Source of the DNA: Monosporascus cannonballus | Lineage: Eukaryota > Ascomycota > Sordariomycetes > Xylariales | Assembly: GCA_004154925.1 (NCBI GenBank) | Contig: QJNS01000028.1 | Location: 310,001 to 374,000, forward strand | Length of the DNA: 64,000 nucleotides | Reading direction: 5' to 3' | In this document: piece after piece, positions 48,318 through 59,244 of the stretch | Numbering within the stretch: the stretch's first letter is position 1 | How the letters are laid out: each line of letters starts with the position of its first letter | Program-made: the position numbers and the translations under genes | Notes under the pieces: model-generated | What the model was told of the DNA's origin: nothing | Seen by the model: the letters and a program-made list of their open reading frames with translations, nothing else | Databases searched by the model: none

Positions 48318-51300
48318 TCACTCCCTGGTCAAATCGACGTACTCAGACGTCCGCGCCTTCGTAGCATCCGGTTGCTCCCAAGTTCCGTCCGCTGGTCTCT
48401 TTACGCCAGAGTTCCCCGTCGTGGGCTGTAACGGCGGTAGCACAGTACGCTGGGGCGACGCTGGGCAACCCGGGTTGATGGGGGGAAGCTGAGTAGGATA
48501 GCCAGGAGGAACTGATGTAGGAGAGTAGTTAAGGGGAACTGAAGTAACAGGAGGAGCCGCGGCTGCGGTGTGCGCTGGCACCGGCGGTGGAAGCGAATAG
48601 CCGGGGCCTCCAGGGCCCACGGGGGCCGGAAGATATGCATAACCAGGTATACCAGGACCGGGAGGGTCACCGGCGCCGGCTGGCGCAGCATTACCGAATG
48701 GGGCGTTCAGGGCTCCGGGAGGACCAGTGGGAGCAGCGACGGCGATCCCCTGCGCTGTAACGTGCAAAGCTGGGGCGCGGGTTTTCTCCAACAGAATCAA
48801 CTCGCGATATAGCTCGTCGCCCAACAGCCGGCGGACATAGCCTCTGGCAAAAACCCGCACACCCTCCTCGATCGTCGCCACACTACGTAGGAACTGTTGT
48901 ACGTCCTCGGCATACTCGGTGCCTAGCTTGGTGACGACGAGTGTGCTATTGACACCTCTGACCGAAGAGGGTTCGGTCCACCACCGAAAGAACTGGCTGG
49001 TGAGTTGCTTCTCTATGTGGTCGCGATAGGTTTGCGCTTTAGTGAAGCGGGCCTGTGCTTGGTCGCTCGATGCCAGGAACTGGTTCAATTCCGCACAGTG
49101 CGGGCACAGATCGCGCCGATACGGGGCTCGGCACCACCGGGGCTTGTGTGTCCAACCCGGAGGCGGCGGAGGGAGGATCGGGAGGCCGACGAGAATGTAC
49201 CTGCGGAAGAGAATCTCAAAGAGTTCCCTAAGGGATGGGATTTCAGGAAGCTGGTGCTTCTCCGCAACATATACCAGAGCTTCCAGGAACTCTCTGACGA
49301 AGGAAGACGGCATGTATTTAATCTTCTCCGGTGCCGAATAGACAATGCCAGAGGGGCCAGCTCCAGGCTTGGAAGACGCGTTGCGGAGGGATTCCACTAT
49401 GTGGCAACAACTTAATTCAAGGAGCTGTTTAGATTGGTCCCTGAAATCATACCGCAGAAAAAGTTCAAGATATCTGACGAAATTAGCCACAGCGCATGTT
49501 GGATAGTCCCATGACGGCGCTAGTGAATATGCGACACGCGGCTGGTTCTCAACCATGGAGGTTGAGAAATCATCGATTTCGAGTCTTAACTTGTGAAGCG
49601 TGGCATCGAGTACAAGTCTAGCTATGGCCTCAGCACGAGCAAGCTCATTCTTCTCACCCTTTCTGAAGAGTCCATCAAGCAACTTATACAGCAGAGCCCT
49701 CTCGGCACACTCTTTAAGCTTTGGTGCAAGCCTATCAATGCTGGTTAGCCCTAGTGTGAAAAGGCACAACTCAAAGAGTAACTATGAGGCCACGAGGGGA
49801 GAGTGTGTTACTATACCGAGAGGTAATCCATTCATCGTCGTCCGCTTTCGAGGCTTTTATATTTAGGATGAGGTCCAGATCCTGGGAGCCGAGTGAACCC
49901 TTGTTATCAAATCGGCACATATCGGCAGAGGAGCGCCATTGCAGGAATGACTGCTTCAGCTCGTCCCTCGCCGGCGGACCCTCAACAGTATCGAGGGCCG
50001 AAGAGACGTGTTCTAGACTTGGGAGACTGATAACTAACTCGCCGAGACTAGGGGAATCTTAGTTCGTTAGTAGACGAAACGATAGAGTCAACATACCACT
50101 CTTCCCAATCTGATCCTTGGGGGTTGGAAATCTGATTACATATATTTCCGATTGTTGGAAGCAACGCCTTGACGCGGTCCATGTCAAATGGGTTATTGGT
50201 ATCGGGTCTCATGCGGGTAGGATACAAGACCCCTGGTGCCTCATATCGACGCCTTGGACTCATAGCCGCCTGGATTGCTTTCCGAAAGAGTGCACCGTGC
50301 CCTAATTTTCGAGCGTTCAGCAAAACCAAGGCCAGAATCGTGTTGTCTATCCTGGACCCGTTCTGCAAGAGGGCATCCATGAAATCAGTAGCATGACTCC
50401 GAACAAGGGCATCGTTGGAGTGTGCTAATAAGTCTTTGTTGACCATTTGGAACAGGTTAAGTGCTTCCTCCCCGTGGTCCCATCCTTCAGCGAATTGCTT
50501 TAGGTGTTCCCTAGGCATTATTACTGCAGCTTGTGATGCTGTCTTAGCACGACGACACTTAGAAAATAGCAAATACTGAGATTGGACTTACCGAGTCGTG
50601 GTACCGGCACTCTCCTAGTTGGGCTTCATTACCAGCGAATTCGCCTTCGTCCTCACTGTCGGGATCTCTATTGGCATAAGGATTCTTGCCTAATATGTCC
50701 CGTATATGGATGTCGAAATAGGAGTCCACTTGAACTCCGTCGCATGAACACACATATTCCAGCTGGAGACTAGTTACTTCTCGATCAGGAACAATCCAAT
50801 CATTCCCTTCCCCCCTCCCCGTCATGTTTGCCAAGAGGAGGTAGAATCCGTTCTTTATGCATAGGTCGTACAGGCTGTGAACCAGTGGCCTGTCACGACC
50901 TTTCATGTGCTGCAGCGAGAGACTTTGCTGCGAATATTTGTGCTCGAGCCGATATACAAGCCTTTGGGTGCTGGGAAATTCTGACCTCCATCTAGCGATC
51001 AGTGATTGAAGGTGGGTCTGCTGCTGAAGGAAATATCCGGCCGAAGTTTTGGAGCCGTTTTCCTGAACGATGTTGTATGTCAAAACGAGGCGGTATCCCG
51101 ATTTAATCACTTTGATCTCATGCGTCACGTCCGAGTACCAGGCCAGTGCTGTGAGGCCGAAAGAAGATGAACCGCTAGTCGCAAAGACGCAATTCTTTTC
51201 TGCGTGTGAAAGATGCACGTCGCCACCCTCATGCCTAGATGGAAGACATATCACAAGGGTTCCGATCATACCTGGGGCCCTTTCGGAATCTTTATGGCGC

Positions 51301-51827
51301 CTAAAAGAGGAGCCTTCCTCATACAGCAAGAACTTATATGACTCGGTCCGTACACTCGCTGACCTGCTTAATCTTGTTAGAAACAAAATCATAACAGACC
51401 TCGTGCGGGGAAGCCTACATTCCAAGGCTCGCTGCGGCTTCCTGGAGAAGGGTGTTTAGGTAGGAGTTCCATGCTGGATTAGAACAGCGGAACTTCTCCG
51501 TGCTGAGCTCCCATGTCTTCCGCACTGAGGTGTCTACCAAGGTCTGATCCCCACGGCCGAAAGGCGCCTGTCGAGAGTGTGCCTTGATAGCTTCTGCATC
51601 GCGAGCTATTAGGGGAAGCGGAATCAATGAACCTGCGGCTTCGAGGCCCGGGTTTACGAAGCTTTCGTAGTTATCTGACAGGCGAAGTCGCCACGGGTCT
51701 TGATGGCCTTCAGGTTCCGAAGCAATTCAGCCTTCCAAGCGACTAGTCCCGGGGTGACATCATCAGAGTTTTCGTCGCTCGAAGAATCTATGGTTACATG
51801 GGATCCTTGGTCGCTCATGGTGGACAT
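48318..51827 (-). pseudogene. 2-oxoglutarate/Fe(II) oxygenase-like protein with a frameshift in the first exon
   Basis: A multi-exon gene runs from ATG 51827 (MSTMSDQGSHVTIDSSSDEN) to 48318. The dioxygenase domain (about 51330-50590) has the iron-binding HxD in FRRHKDSERAPGMIGTLV. The distal His and the Arg for 2-oxoglutarate are in DVTHEIKVIKSGYRLVLTYN, so the iron site looks complete. A helical region with a Cys cluster (RDLCPHCAELNQFL) and a Pro/Gly-rich tail follow. I place introns near 51404-51369 and about 50570-50545; others near 50060 and 49770 are uncertain. In the first exon the conserved phrase TRGDFAC breaks near 51675, and SDNYESFVNPGL continues one frame away. No intron fits, so one base seems lost. 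The defect could be an assembly error, as the rest is open. Fungal relatives have no assigned substrate. Confidence 0.72.
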
Positions 51828-52537
51828 AAGCTCAACGTGGGCTGACAGGAGCTAAATATAGATGAGGACATGAAATAGTACAGGTAGTGCTTAGGTAGGG
51901 TTATGTCGTCAATTATATGTACGGTTACCAGCTACGAAGATACGAAATGGTTGTCGATGACACCAAGCGCACGGAGCAGGGGCCGCTTTAATTAAAAAGG
52001 TCGCCGTCGCGTAACGGGCTGCCGCGTGCTCACGTGACTGGCTAGAGTAACTGGAAACAGGTAGCAGACGGATGCAACTCCTAGTGGTATTCTCTGTTAG
52101 TTGCGTCCACCGGGTCTAATGTAGGATTAGGTAGAATCTCATTCACATTTGTGTGAGAGTAACATGCTCTGATGGTTTGGCTAGTTTTTGCCGCTATTGC
52201 GAAGTAACGAAGATGGATCTTGGCCGAAGTGACAATATATGTTCTATATAATTTCGTTTGGAGGTCTACATTCTAGCCTTATACGGTAGATGTGGGCCGG
52301 TGGGGTTAACTAACAAAGGGTCCCCTGGGAGTTGTAGGACGGGCCGTCATTCAATCCTATTCATCCGCGGGTATTATGCATTAGCTTGGAAATGCTCAAA
52401 CCTATATACGACATGGAAATACCACGCATAACTTTTTGGACTACATGAGAATTTAATATCCTCTGCTTAAACCCTACTTCTTTTATCGGATGCTGTGTGA
52501 TCGTTTCGCGCCGCTTCAAGCCCTGGACTATGGGTGT
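51828..52537. other. Intergenic region with a remnant repeat end
   Basis: This is the presumed promoter of the oxygenase gene plus non-coding sequence. It holds a worn copy of the MITE end, listed separately. Confidence 0.5.
52303..52338. repeat. Solo, worn copy of the 442-bp MITE right end
   Basis: The sequence GGGGTTAACTAACAAAGGG and the following CCCTGGGAGTTG match the right terminal repeat of the MITE at 22779-22820 with several changes. It is also followed by TA. I see no left partner in this region. Confidence 0.6.
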
Positions 52538-52860
52538 CAGGTGCCAAGGTTCGGCCCCCTTCCTGGGGCCCAGCGACCCACCAGTGTGGCTCCAGTTTGT
52601 GTATATATAGGGGGGGCTTCGCCCCCGAGTAGTTAGGAAAAGGTAGGCATTAACATGTCAGGGAAAAAGGTAAAGTACGGAGTGAAAGGCAGAAGAAGCA
52701 GCCCAGCAGGTTGTTCATAGTATGGGTAGTGAATAGATGACCATTAATGCCTACCTTTTCCTAACTACTCGGGGGCGAAGCCCCCCCTATATATACACAA
52801 ACTGGAGCCACACTGGTGGGTCGCTGGGCCCCAGGAAGGGGGCCGCACCTTGGCACCTGG
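52538..52860. mobile_element. Foldback element: 117-bp near-perfect inverted repeat around an 89-bp loop
   Basis: The left arm (52538-52654) begins CAGGTGCCAAGGTTCGG and ends GGTAGGCATTAA. The right arm (52744-52860) is its reverse complement with about one mismatch (T against G near the start). Each arm contains an inner palindrome GGGGGCTTCGCCCCC and TATATATA. The loop (52655-52743) is unique sequence with no coding capacity. Near-perfect arms imply recent formation or active upkeep. It is most likely a MITE-like foldback transposon; I see no clear target duplication. Confidence 0.9.
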
Positions 52861-53418
52861 CAATGGGGCCCAGGACGGCTTGTCTTAGCCCCTAGGAGAC
52901 CCTTAGGGATCGCAGACTCCGTCGCAACCCCCTCACCGTTTGCTCAAGGAGGTTAAAAGGTTCATTATCTGTCAGCCACCGGCATCGGTAGCTGAGCCCC
53001 TTCCGTTTGCGTCTGCGCAAGAATCTGCCTGCCATGATCAATCCATGTGTATTCGTATAGCGTCGAGCCGGCAGACGCGGTGAAAGAGTAAGCCTGTTGG
53101 CTGCAGTGATGCCACCCGCATGGATGGCATTCGAGCCAATAGTCACCGTGTCTTGCAGGCCGGGCCTAAGGGTAGGACACGGCAACCGCTAGTCGCCATT
53201 GAAGGAGAATATTTCCAAGCCCGGAAATTGGAGAAGATGCGTTGGTACGTGCAAACGCACTTGATGAGTTTTCCGGACACGTGTTGGGCGTCCCCGCAAC
53301 GCTAGCAGATTGGCAGGTGCTGAAATATACTTCTATTGGTTTCCCGGGTAAAATGGTCAAACAAAACAGGCACACACTGAACCCAACCCTCAGTTGAGCT
53401 GCCGCCGGCTGCCCAGTC
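52861..53418. other. Intergenic region, no gene recognised
   Basis: No motif is visible. The open frame over 53120-53400 may be the upstream coding part of the gene that follows, broken or spliced. Confidence 0.4.
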
Positions 53419-54500
53419 GTGTTGGACTGCGGTTTATCTGAGGCGCTGTCTACTTTGAGCTTATATACCAGCATAGAGCAGTCCAACTTGTTGCTGATCT
53501 GCAATCCATCTCTCCTTGCGCTGCGAGATATCGATCGGTACGCTGAAGTCATGTTCGACCGCAAGTGCGATTTCGCGGAACGCCCTGACGATAAGCAATA
53601 CACTATCATCGACGCCGAAGTCCGTCCTGGGCCCGGTTTACTAGACTTCGAGCGGAAGGATCTGCCTCGGGCAGATATGGTCCAGTTAATGTTGTCACCT
53701 TATAACCCCGGAGCCATTTCCCCAAGTCTGCGGCTTGTTGCCATTCCGGCCTACAAATCCATCAGGTCTTTGAGCTTAGGAATCGCCGCTACGGATTTCT
53801 ACAAAATCTTCGAAAGCTATTTCGATAAGGCACTACTGAGATCGCTTGCAGACGGTCATATTGGATTCCAATGGGCTGAGAGCAACACGTTCTATCTCGG
53901 CACACACTCCTTTGCATTATTATTGTATGCTCCCACTCCTGAGACTTCGGAACCCCATCGAGCCATATATATACCATCTTCTATGGTTGAAAATGGCTTC
54001 GACTTCCTACAAGCCTTCCACGAGCACCGTAAGTGGGTCTAAAAGCCGATAGCTGCAGCCTACATCGGCGTCATGGTTTCATGGGACGAAGTAAAGTCAG
54101 CCATAGACGACCTTCTACAAGACATGAGAGACGAGATTGGGATAAAGAGCGCCTCCGAGGAGATTTTCGTTGATAAGGCGAATTTCCTTCGTCTCGCGGA
54201 CCACCAAATCAGGTTGAATTAATGTCTACAGCGGGTGAAATGCGTAGGAGACATGCTTAGCTCTCTGCAAGACTATTACCCCCCCGATTACCAACGCCTA
54301 CCCGGCTATAGAGAACTATGGACCGCGACGCGACTGCTCCAGAATCAAGCCAAATACGAGCAAGACAGGCTCTTGATCCAGAAGGAAAAGCGTAGTATGC
54401 TGGCTACAGCGGTCAGACTGTCTGCTATTTCTTCATCGCCAGTTGCTAACCTCGTGCACAGATGCAGTTTAAGGTGGCTTCTGGCGACTGGCTTGAGATA
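53419..54500 (+). pseudogene. Unknown fungal protein with in-frame stops
   Basis: One frame is open from 53419 to about 54410 except for TAA at 54040-54042 and TAA at 54220-54222. Around the stops the text flows on in the same frame (HRKWV*KPIAAAYIGVMVSWDEV, and RLADHQIRLN*CLQRVKCVGDML), so each stop reads like a lost CAA (Gln). No splice site removes them cleanly. The frame probably ends in a GT-AG intron near 54413-54461. I do not recognise the family; the C-terminal part looks helical (LLQNQAKYEQDRLLIQKEKR). The N-terminus is not defined. Confidence 0.6.
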
Positions 54501-54509
54501 GCTTGAGAA

Positions 54510-56069
54510 CATACGAGGACGTGCGTCGATCACCTTAGATAAGGTCGAGCGAGGAAATGAATAAAACGCGGCTAGCGAGGTACGTAAGATAGGATGCGAG
54601 ACGAGTTCGAATAGGGACTCTTCACCCCACTCTTCCACATCATAACAGGCAATTTCGGTTGATGGTGCAGCCGGTAACGTTTAGGTGATGCGGGTAGTCT
54701 TTCCCATTACAGTCAAAATTACAGCCAAAGAAGCTTCATCTGTCCTAGTTAGTGCCGCACGAGCTCTTCGATTACATTGACAATCCATAGTAAGGGGGGG
54801 TGGCTTCTTAAACCTCAGGCCCCCCCCCCAAAAAAAAATACGGGCGCCCGACCAGCATGTGCTGCCCACTCCAATTGGATAATTGCGCTGGGAAACATGG
54901 CATTAAACGAGCCACGCCTTCCGCACTTGCATCCCCCTTCGAAAGCTTGACTACCTCGTCTTTCTTTCGACGGTGTTTTAAGGGGCTATACATATGCCAA
55001 GATCTATCCTCCGTGCGGCTACATATTCGACTGACACGACGTTAGACGAGGCCCGAGGCTTCCTGGCAGTAACCGTCAGTCTCTTTTAGCCTGGGGCGCA
55101 TATGGGAATGTCATGGCAGCCAAAATCTCCGGCCAGTCTCCCACTAAACCAGTTTCAGCAGATAGGTAGTACGGAAAGGCTTATCAGGTGTCTTGGACCG
55201 TACCAATCGCTGTACCGAAGCCACTGGGCCGCACCAAATTTCCCTGTCCCGCCCCACCTCCGCGGGACGAGCCGAGCCGAGTTGTCCCTGTGTCCCGTCC
55301 CTTGGGATGGGGCTGAGGCGATGCAAGGCGTGAACTCATGTTTCATAAATTTCGAACTTGAAGTTACCTTCTTGGAGATTTTGGCCATCTTCTTATCTGT
55401 AGTTGTGTGAAATTGACCTGAACACGGGTCGTGGCCGTTTGCATTGACTCATGCTAAGCTCTACACAGTGCTCTGTTTGGGCCTCAAGTCTCAATGCACG
55501 CGGCCGATAGCCTATCAAATTACAGTCGTGATGGAGCATCCAAAACTTTGTCCGCCTCGCCGAATTGACCAAGCCGCGGCCCGAAGCCCAGTACGAAAAT
55601 TCGTACATTCGTTCGAAAGCACTGCTTAAGCGTCGAGAAGGACGGCGAACCATGCCATACGAATATCCTTAATCTGTGCACAACCGGATAAAGGGAGACG
55701 TAGCAGCTCCTAAGCTGACGCTGGCAAGACAATGCTTTGGGAAGCCCTGAACTAAGCAGTGCCTAAAATTGGTCGCGATGCTAATGCCACAGCACCAGGC
55801 TAACGCCACAAACCTGGCTCACGCAACGTGACGATTCCTCACCAGTGTTAGGTAGTTTTGTTGTAACCATGCCAGCCATGACCAACATCGCTCCTGTGTT
55901 GGCTCAGGCCAAAGAGGCCACGTTGTTAAAGAGGACCAGGCAACGAGAGCCGAAAATGGACTTCGGCCAATAATAGCTCTAGATTGATAGAACAGCCAGT
56001 CAACCAGAGCTTCGACAAAGCGGAGCTCGGGTCGCATGAGGCAGTGAGTGCCACGGGCGGCGAGCTCCT
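54510..56069. other. Gene-poor region, no gene recognised
   Basis: A short C-run next to an A-run lies at about 54820-54838. Open frames on both strands between 55100 and 56040 overlap and lack motifs. Confidence 0.5.
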
Positions 56070-56121
56070 TTCACAGCATTTTTAGGCCCATGCGGCCCCT
56101 TAGTTTCCCCTCCCAAAAAGT
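56070..56121 (+). repeat. Copy of the 50-bp terminal repeat
   Basis: It starts TTCACAGCATTTTTAGGCCC and continues GGCCCCTTAGTTTCCCCTCC. It is in the plus orientation, with no partner next to it; the nearest inverted copies are near 59019 and 59131. Confidence 0.85.
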
Positions 56122-56436
56122 AGTCGCCCTCTTCAGTCCTTGCCAATCCCTGCACTGGAACCGCTGGTCAACTTTTGACGAACCACAACCCGCCAAACGG
56201 GCGTTACATCGGACCCTCGCGCCTCCGGGGACGGACCGTGCCGATTCAAGTGCAGATATTGTCTCTAATGCAGATCCCCGCTTCGATGACGCCGTGCAGC
56301 ACTCATCCGGACCCACGGTAACGTTAAGCAAACGCGTCGGAAGCGTACACTATAATCGCCATGTCCAATACGATCACGGGCCGACAGGCCTTCACCCTAC
56401 CTATCTCGATCATCATACTGCATCCACTCCATCTAG

Positions 56437-56512
56437 GCCGCCATACCCGACAGCGACCTCCGCCTGCTCGCCCTCGACGGCGGCGGCGTCCGCGGCCTGT
56501 CCTCGCTCAGGA
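56437..56512 (+). pseudogene. Fragment of a patatin-like phospholipase
   Basis: After a plausible acceptor (CTAG at 56433-56436) the frame reads IPDSDLRLLALDGGGVRGLS, the conserved oxyanion-loop start (DGGGxRG) of patatin-like lipases. It may end at a GT donor near 56512. The catalytic GxSxG block that should follow within about 40 residues is not found downstream. In fungi such domains often start NLR-like proteins with NACHT or NB-ARC parts, but none is seen here, so only an orphan start exon remains. Confidence 0.72.
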
Positions 56513-57150
56513 TTCGTATATCTTTTCTACGATGACGTGTAGCGAGTGCTCGGTGGATCTTAGCTTCTTTCCTCCCATATGCGTCCTTAGCAAGAGGTAA
56601 CGGGTCTCAGCTAGGTATAAGTAATCCACCCAGGCCAGCAGCTGTAGCCCTTTACCTCACTCAGAAATAATCCCTATAATCGACTCGAGAAGAGCAAATG
56701 AGTCGTCGGGGTGTCATTATAAGTATCAAAGCGCGGCACTGGCGACCCTGGCGGCTTCGAGTAGGCTTGTATTGATTAAAGTTACGATCTAGAGTAAACT
56801 AACGGCGCAGGCCGAGGAAATACAGATGCGCTCCACTACGTTTTCCGCCGATGCCACATCACCGACCTCGCCTGGTCCATCTTTGCGTCCATCCTGACCG
56901 AGATTGGTAGAAGATATTTCATACGTAGACATTTCGCTACGAGCCGAACGCCAAAGTGCGCGATTGCTAAGACGTTCTATCAATGTGCTTTCCAAGGCTA
57001 CTTGCCTAGGAACGCGGTACAATTGGGTCTGCTAATTAAACGTACTTGTATATCGATAAGAAAGTTATTCTATTGCTACAGAGTGCTCTCCTTATGAAGT
57101 TTGCTTGTACGTGAGTTGTAATAAGTAACAGCATGTTTGAAAACCAAACA
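56513..57150. other. No gene recognised
   Basis: AT-rich sequence with short open frames. Neither the second patatin block nor a NACHT domain could be found. Confidence 0.45.
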
Positions 57151-57534
57151 CTAGCTCCGCGCTACCACCGTCGGCCTCAGGGAGATTTTATGAACGGGAT
57201 AAACATGAGCTTTGAAGCGTCTCACATCTTCCAGGACGACTCCTTTGGACCGACACTCCGGACGTGGACACGGAACTTCAGGACCATCCCTCTCCCGCTG
57301 AAGGTGGCGCTCCACATGATCCCACATCGAGCCCTTGCGGATGAAGCGTTTCCCGCAGAAAATACGGTCAGGTGGTCGAAATCTAATTACTATCTTCCGG
57401 TAGGTGGGGGAAGGGTTGGCCACTACTTCGGCGGTCTGGGTGTACGGCGGCGGTGGGGTTCTCGGCTCTTCTATCGCTACGGGAAGCAGCGGCCTGGGCT
57501 CAGCCCAGGTTTCCGAAGTTGTTGCTTTGTTCAA
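57151..57534 (-). pseudogene. C2H2 zinc-finger protein fragment
   Basis: A 127-codon open stretch without an ATG at its start reads CGKRFIRKGSMWDHVERHLQ, then a second finger with two Cys (CPRPEC) and two His (HVYPVH). The first finger lacks its first Cys. The arrangement matches fungal C2H2 proteins with a degenerate first finger. It is probably the 3' exon of an eroded gene; the rest lies upstream in sequence that is not recognisable. Confidence 0.62.
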
Positions 57535-57699
57535 CTTGTTTCGATTAAAGATACCAAGCTGGCCATGGCACCCGCAGTGTGATCAGAGTGTATAAGGCAA
57601 GGAGGATCCAACCATCACACCTGGATGTATCGCTCGCTGCAAGAGACTGTGGGCTCCAAAGCCTGGAATTGGTCAGGACGTTGTTCGTAAGGAACGTCG

Positions 57700-58232
57700 A
57701 AAACTTTCTCTTCCGCCGGCCAGGAGTACTTTGGGACAGCCCACCATGTTCTCCACGAGTATTAGCAGCAATAACAGCTTCGCAGCGGGCTGGCATTGAA
57801 GCCAATAGATCGTTGAGAAACTCTTGTGAGACCTTTTCCCAAACGTTCTTAACTACTACACGTAACTGATTTTACGATAGCCACTCTGGGTAACTGTATT
57901 CAAGATAATCCTTTATCCAGTTCCAAACGTTCTCAATTGGATTGAGATCGGGGTTAATGGGGCCATTCGAGTATTTCAACGCCTCGTTCAAGGAGATCAA
58001 GCCTTGTTGCCCTCACAGCATGCCCAGGAGGACCATCTTACATAAAGATATGGCCTGGATTTAAGCGTATCTAGCCATCAATGGTGGGACGATATGGGCT
58101 TGGTAAGAGTCCGCATTGATAGACCCCTAATCATTCTCCCAGAAGATACCTGGTCCTTTGCCGGCCAAGCTCAAAATGCAGGCCCAGAACATGCAGGCCC
58201 AGAACATGCAGCCCTTCCGTGCCGCGAATCGT
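57700..58232 (-). mobile_element. Degenerate Tc1/mariner transposase, 3' part
   Basis: Read on the minus strand from about 58232: CILSLAGKGPGIFWEND, then stops, then the DDE-type block SNGPINPDLNPIENVWNW (near 57955) with the family motif PDLNPIENVW, then FLNDLLASMPARCEAVIAAN. At least three stops interrupt it, as expected of an old copy. An 18-bp tandem repeat lies at its start (about 58180-58210). Confidence 0.8.
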
Positions 58233-58235
58233 GCG

Positions 58236-58287
58236 TTCACAGCATTTTTAGGCCCACATGGCCCCTTAGTTTTCCCCCTCCCAAAAG
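58236..58287 (+). repeat. Copy of the 50-bp terminal repeat between two transposase pieces
   Basis: It starts TTCACAGCATTTTTAGGCCC and runs to TTTTCCCCCTCCC. It forms an inverted pair with the copy at 59019-59069, enclosing 834 bases. Confidence 0.85.
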
Positions 58288-58299
58288 AGGGCTTTGGCT

Positions 58300-58853
58300 G
58301 AGGATTCGACTGCTTCCTACAGCCTAAATTCTCGAATTTGCCGGCCAAGCTGAAATACAACCCAAGAACATCCAACTTTTGGGTTTGGGCTCGCGAACCA
58401 TTATACAAGCGGGATCAAGCCCTTCATCTGGCCTTCTTATGGCCCAGGTCTTCCGGTGCCTGCCCCCAGTTATCCAGTTTTCATCTCTCCAGAGGTATTG
58501 CTTCCATTGATGGACTGGCCAATCCTTACGTTCATGGCACCACTCAAGGCGTTTGATTCGATTGGCCTCGGAAATAGGTGGCTTGCGACGGGCAACGTAT
58601 CTCTTGAATCCAGCCCTACGAAGGACATGTCGGTAGCGTACTCAGAGACGTCCCAGTCGAGTGCTGGGCCAAAGCTCTTCCAGGGCATTCGGCTGCCTTG
58701 AGGGCTGGAGGTCACGAAGTCGATCAGTTCGCCAACTTGGGCTTTGGTCAGGAGCCCAGGGGGCCGGGGCGCTTTGTTGGCGTCCTTGAGTAGCCTGGAT
58801 AGCGTATCGTATCTGGGTTGATCGTATGACCCGTATGGGCTTGAATCCGCCAA
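58300..58853 (-). mobile_element. Degenerate Tc1/mariner transposase, 5' part
   Basis: The minus strand from 58853 reads LTKAQVGELIDFVTSSPQGS then MPWKSFGPALDWDVSEYA, the helix-turn-helix start of fungal mariner transposases. A frameshift near 58635 moves the text to another frame, which continues LRRAGFKRYVARRKPPISEA and on to KSWMFLGCISAWPANSRI. The last phrase repeats, in worn form, the start of the 3' piece (MFWACILSLAGKGP), so two copies have been joined through the terminal repeat. Confidence 0.82.
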
Positions 58854-59018
58854 TAAGTCCAGCCGATATCGCGTAAAGGCCGTACTTCTCGATGTTGATC
58901 GCGGGAGAGATCGGAGGCAGCGATGTACTGTCCTGGAGGGGTTATGGGGCAGATAGTTCGAGACTCTTGGCTATAGGAGCCAATCTAACCATTGCTACTG
59001 CTGCAGGCCCCGCCCTTC

Positions 59019-59069
59019 TTTGGAAGGGGGAAAACTAAAGGGGCCGTGTGGACTTAAAAATGCTGTGAA
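59019..59069 (-). repeat. Copy of the 50-bp terminal repeat, minus orientation
   Basis: It ends AATGCTGTGAA at 59069 and contains GAAAACTAAAGGGGCCGTGT. It is the inverted partner of the copy at 58236. Confidence 0.82.
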
Positions 59070-59130
59070 TCTGCGGCGCTGTGTTGGCATTACTTTGAGT
59101 GGCCTGGATAGCTGCTATAGCCCCCTGCCT

Positions 59131-59184
59131 TTTTTTTGGGAGGGGAAAACTAAGGGGCCGTGTGGACCTAAAAAATGCTATGAA
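59131..59184 (-). repeat. Second minus-orientation copy of the 50-bp terminal repeat
   Basis: It contains GGGAGGGGAAAACTAAGGGG and ends AATGCTATGAA. It lies about 60 bases from the previous copy and marks where the pogo-like transposase is cut off. Confidence 0.82.
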
Positions 59185-59244
59185 CTTGGGGGTAAAGCTG
59201 TCATTGGAAAACTAAAATTGACTCGTCAAGTGGCTCGGATGCCA

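Noticed and set aside
51369..51427. An apparent TAG after ASLGM in the oxygenase gene.
   Set aside because: It lies in an intron: AT joined to GTCAGCG gives ASLGMSASVRTESYK in frame with GT-AG sites and a CTAAC branch site.
54780..54845. G-run and C9/A9 runs that look like a small hairpin or element end.
   Set aside because: Only simple homopolymers pair; no target duplication or second copy was seen.
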